Below are positions 63,284 to 64,000 of a stretch of 64,000 bases of DNA, in pieces. Position numbers and translations under genes: made by a program. Positions within the stretch are counted from its first letter, which is position 1; each line of letters begins with the position of its first letter. Source of the stretch: Sinorhizobium terangae (GTDB taxonomy: Bacteria > Pseudomonadota > Alphaproteobacteria > Rhizobiales > Rhizobiaceae); assembly GCF_009601505.1 (NCBI RefSeq), contig NZ_WITC01000036.1, positions 216,105-280,104 of the forward strand, read 5' to 3'. The notes under the pieces are model-generated. The model had not been told where the DNA came from and did not search any database. It saw only the letters and a program-made list of their open reading frames with translations.

Positions 63284-64000
63284 CTAAACTTTTCCCGGCG
63301 GCTTCAGCCGGAAGACGCGCCGCAGCTCGCGAATCTTACGCCTTGCTTCCAGCCATCGGGAGGGATGAGGCTCACCTCCGTAACGGTCCCAGGACGAGTA
63401 ATGAACGATCTCGGTCAAAAGCGTGAGAAGCGCTAAGGGGACGACGAGATAGTCCCTCCCGACCTGCAAGCGGCGTCGCGCCAGTTGAAGATGCGCAAGC
63501 CTGCCTAACGACAATTCGGATACCTCCTCGGCACCGAACAAGGCATGTGCGGTGAGAATCTGCGTGTCCACGGCATTTCGCTCGTAACCGGCGGCAAAGA
63601 GCGCTCTCAGCACCTCCCACTCGATACGATGCGACCGGGCAAGTTTCACCATATCGAGAAGATGGCGCAGGTCGATCAAGCCGCGCCAATAGTCGCCGTC
63701 CTGGAACTGGTCATGCAAGATCAGGAAGACGATCTGGGCGAAGGGTGACGGGACGTGGACATATCCTCCGTCGAGTGCGAACTGCCGGCTGTGGCGGTAA
63801 AGCCATTCGATGTCGCTAAAGGAGGCGGGACCTTTCGGCCGGCATTGCAGATCGATGCTACCGACATCCGTCGGCCGGTCCAATACGGTCGGCAAATGAA
63901 ACTTCGGGTTTCCCGGCCATGAGCCGTCACCGGCGCCGAGCCGGATTTCATATCCGATGCCCTGAAGCGCTCCGATGCAGGCGGCGATATCGGCGGGGCG
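63284..64000 (-). CDS. Nucleotidyltransferase-family protein, partial (5' end outside the window)
   Basis: At least 238 residues; the frame stays open to the window edge. Visible are ALQGIGYEIRLGAGDG, VGSIDLQCRPKGPASFSDIE, FLILHDQFQDGDYWRGLIDL with RHLLDMVKLA, and a basic C-terminus. The pattern of an Ile-Asp-Leu-Gln strand and the HD(Q)-Arg-Asp-Leu region recalls the putative nucleotidyltransferase family (NTP_transf_5) often found with polysaccharide or signal genes. Family assignment tentative; the catalytic N-terminus is missing here. Confidence 0.65.
   Translation of the reverse strand, partial: RPADIAACIGALQGIGYEIRLGAGDGSWPGNPKFHLPTVLDRPTDVGSIDLQCRPKGPASFSDIEWLYRHSRQFALDGGYVHVPSPFAQIVFLILHDQFQDGDYWRGLIDLRHLLDMVKLARSHRIEWEVLRALFAAGYERNAVDTQILTAHALFGAEEVSELSLGRLAHLQLARRRLQVGRDYLVVPLALLTLLTEIVHYSSWDRYGGEPHPSRWLEARRKIRELRRVFRLKPPGKV

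Overview
The window is high-GC chromosomal DNA of a rhizobial alphaproteobacterium, most probably Ensifer/Sinorhizobium or a close Rhizobiaceae relative. The evidence is the gene content and order: visNR, rem/ftcR, flaF-flbT, motB-motC-fliK, motE, cheS, cheT and icpA in one fla/che/mot block; the rhamnose operon organised as rhaRSTPQUK divergent from rhaDI; and mosaic palindromic intergenic repeats of the rhizobial type. The flagellins here are about 314-323 residues. No tRNA, rRNA, CRISPR, transposase or prophage gene was seen.

Region 1 (1-50.3 kb) is an almost complete motility and chemotaxis regulon. From left to right it holds: the flgE-flgK-flgL-flaF-flbT-flgD-fliQ-flhA-fliR-(fliJ-like)-flgJ operon; the OmpR-type regulator rem (ftcR); (fliH-like)-motB-motC-fliK-transglycosylase; three monocistronic flagellin genes; a lone plus-strand O-GlcNAc-transferase-like gene; flgB-flgC-fliE-flgG-flgA-flgI-motE-flgH-fliL-fliP; DUF1217-flgF-fliI-orf; motA-fliM-fliN-fliG-flhB-orf on the plus strand; visN-visR; fliF; and the chemotaxis operon icpA-cheS-cheY1-cheA-cheW-cheR-cheB-cheY2-cheD-cheT. 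No fliA, flgM, fliD, fliS or fliO was recognised, which fits the rhizobial scheme in which VisN/VisR and Rem replace sigma-28 control.

Reading the intergenic regions by eye shows two recurring DNA elements. One (CTTGCGYGAnnnTGkT, with a CTAG-like tetranucleotide at fixed distance on the gene side) lies upstream of flgE, flgB, fliF, flhA, the fliH-like/motB operon, motA and the divergent DUF1217/flgF operon. The other (GGCATGAmGC, 12-14 nt, CCGGT, variable spacer, TCCGGwAT) lies upstream of all three flagellin genes and of the chemotaxis operon. The two sets match the class II (assembly and motor) and class III (filament and chemotaxis) tiers known for S. meliloti motility, so they are candidate cis-elements for that cascade.

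Region 2 (50.9-62.0 kb) is L-rhamnose catabolism. rhaR (DeoR-type repressor), rhaS-rhaT-rhaP-rhaQ (ABC importer), rhaU (mutarotase) and rhaK (kinase) are on the minus strand; rhaD (aldolase/dehydrogenase fusion) and rhaI (isomerase) are on the plus strand. A 200-bp divergent control region with repeated TGATTGA-type sequences separates them. Repeat hairpins sit between rhaS and rhaT.

Region 3 (62.0-64.0 kb) holds a small GlsB/YeaQ-type membrane protein, an unknown 62-residue protein, a YbaK-type deacylase and a nucleotidyltransferase-family gene cut by the window edge.
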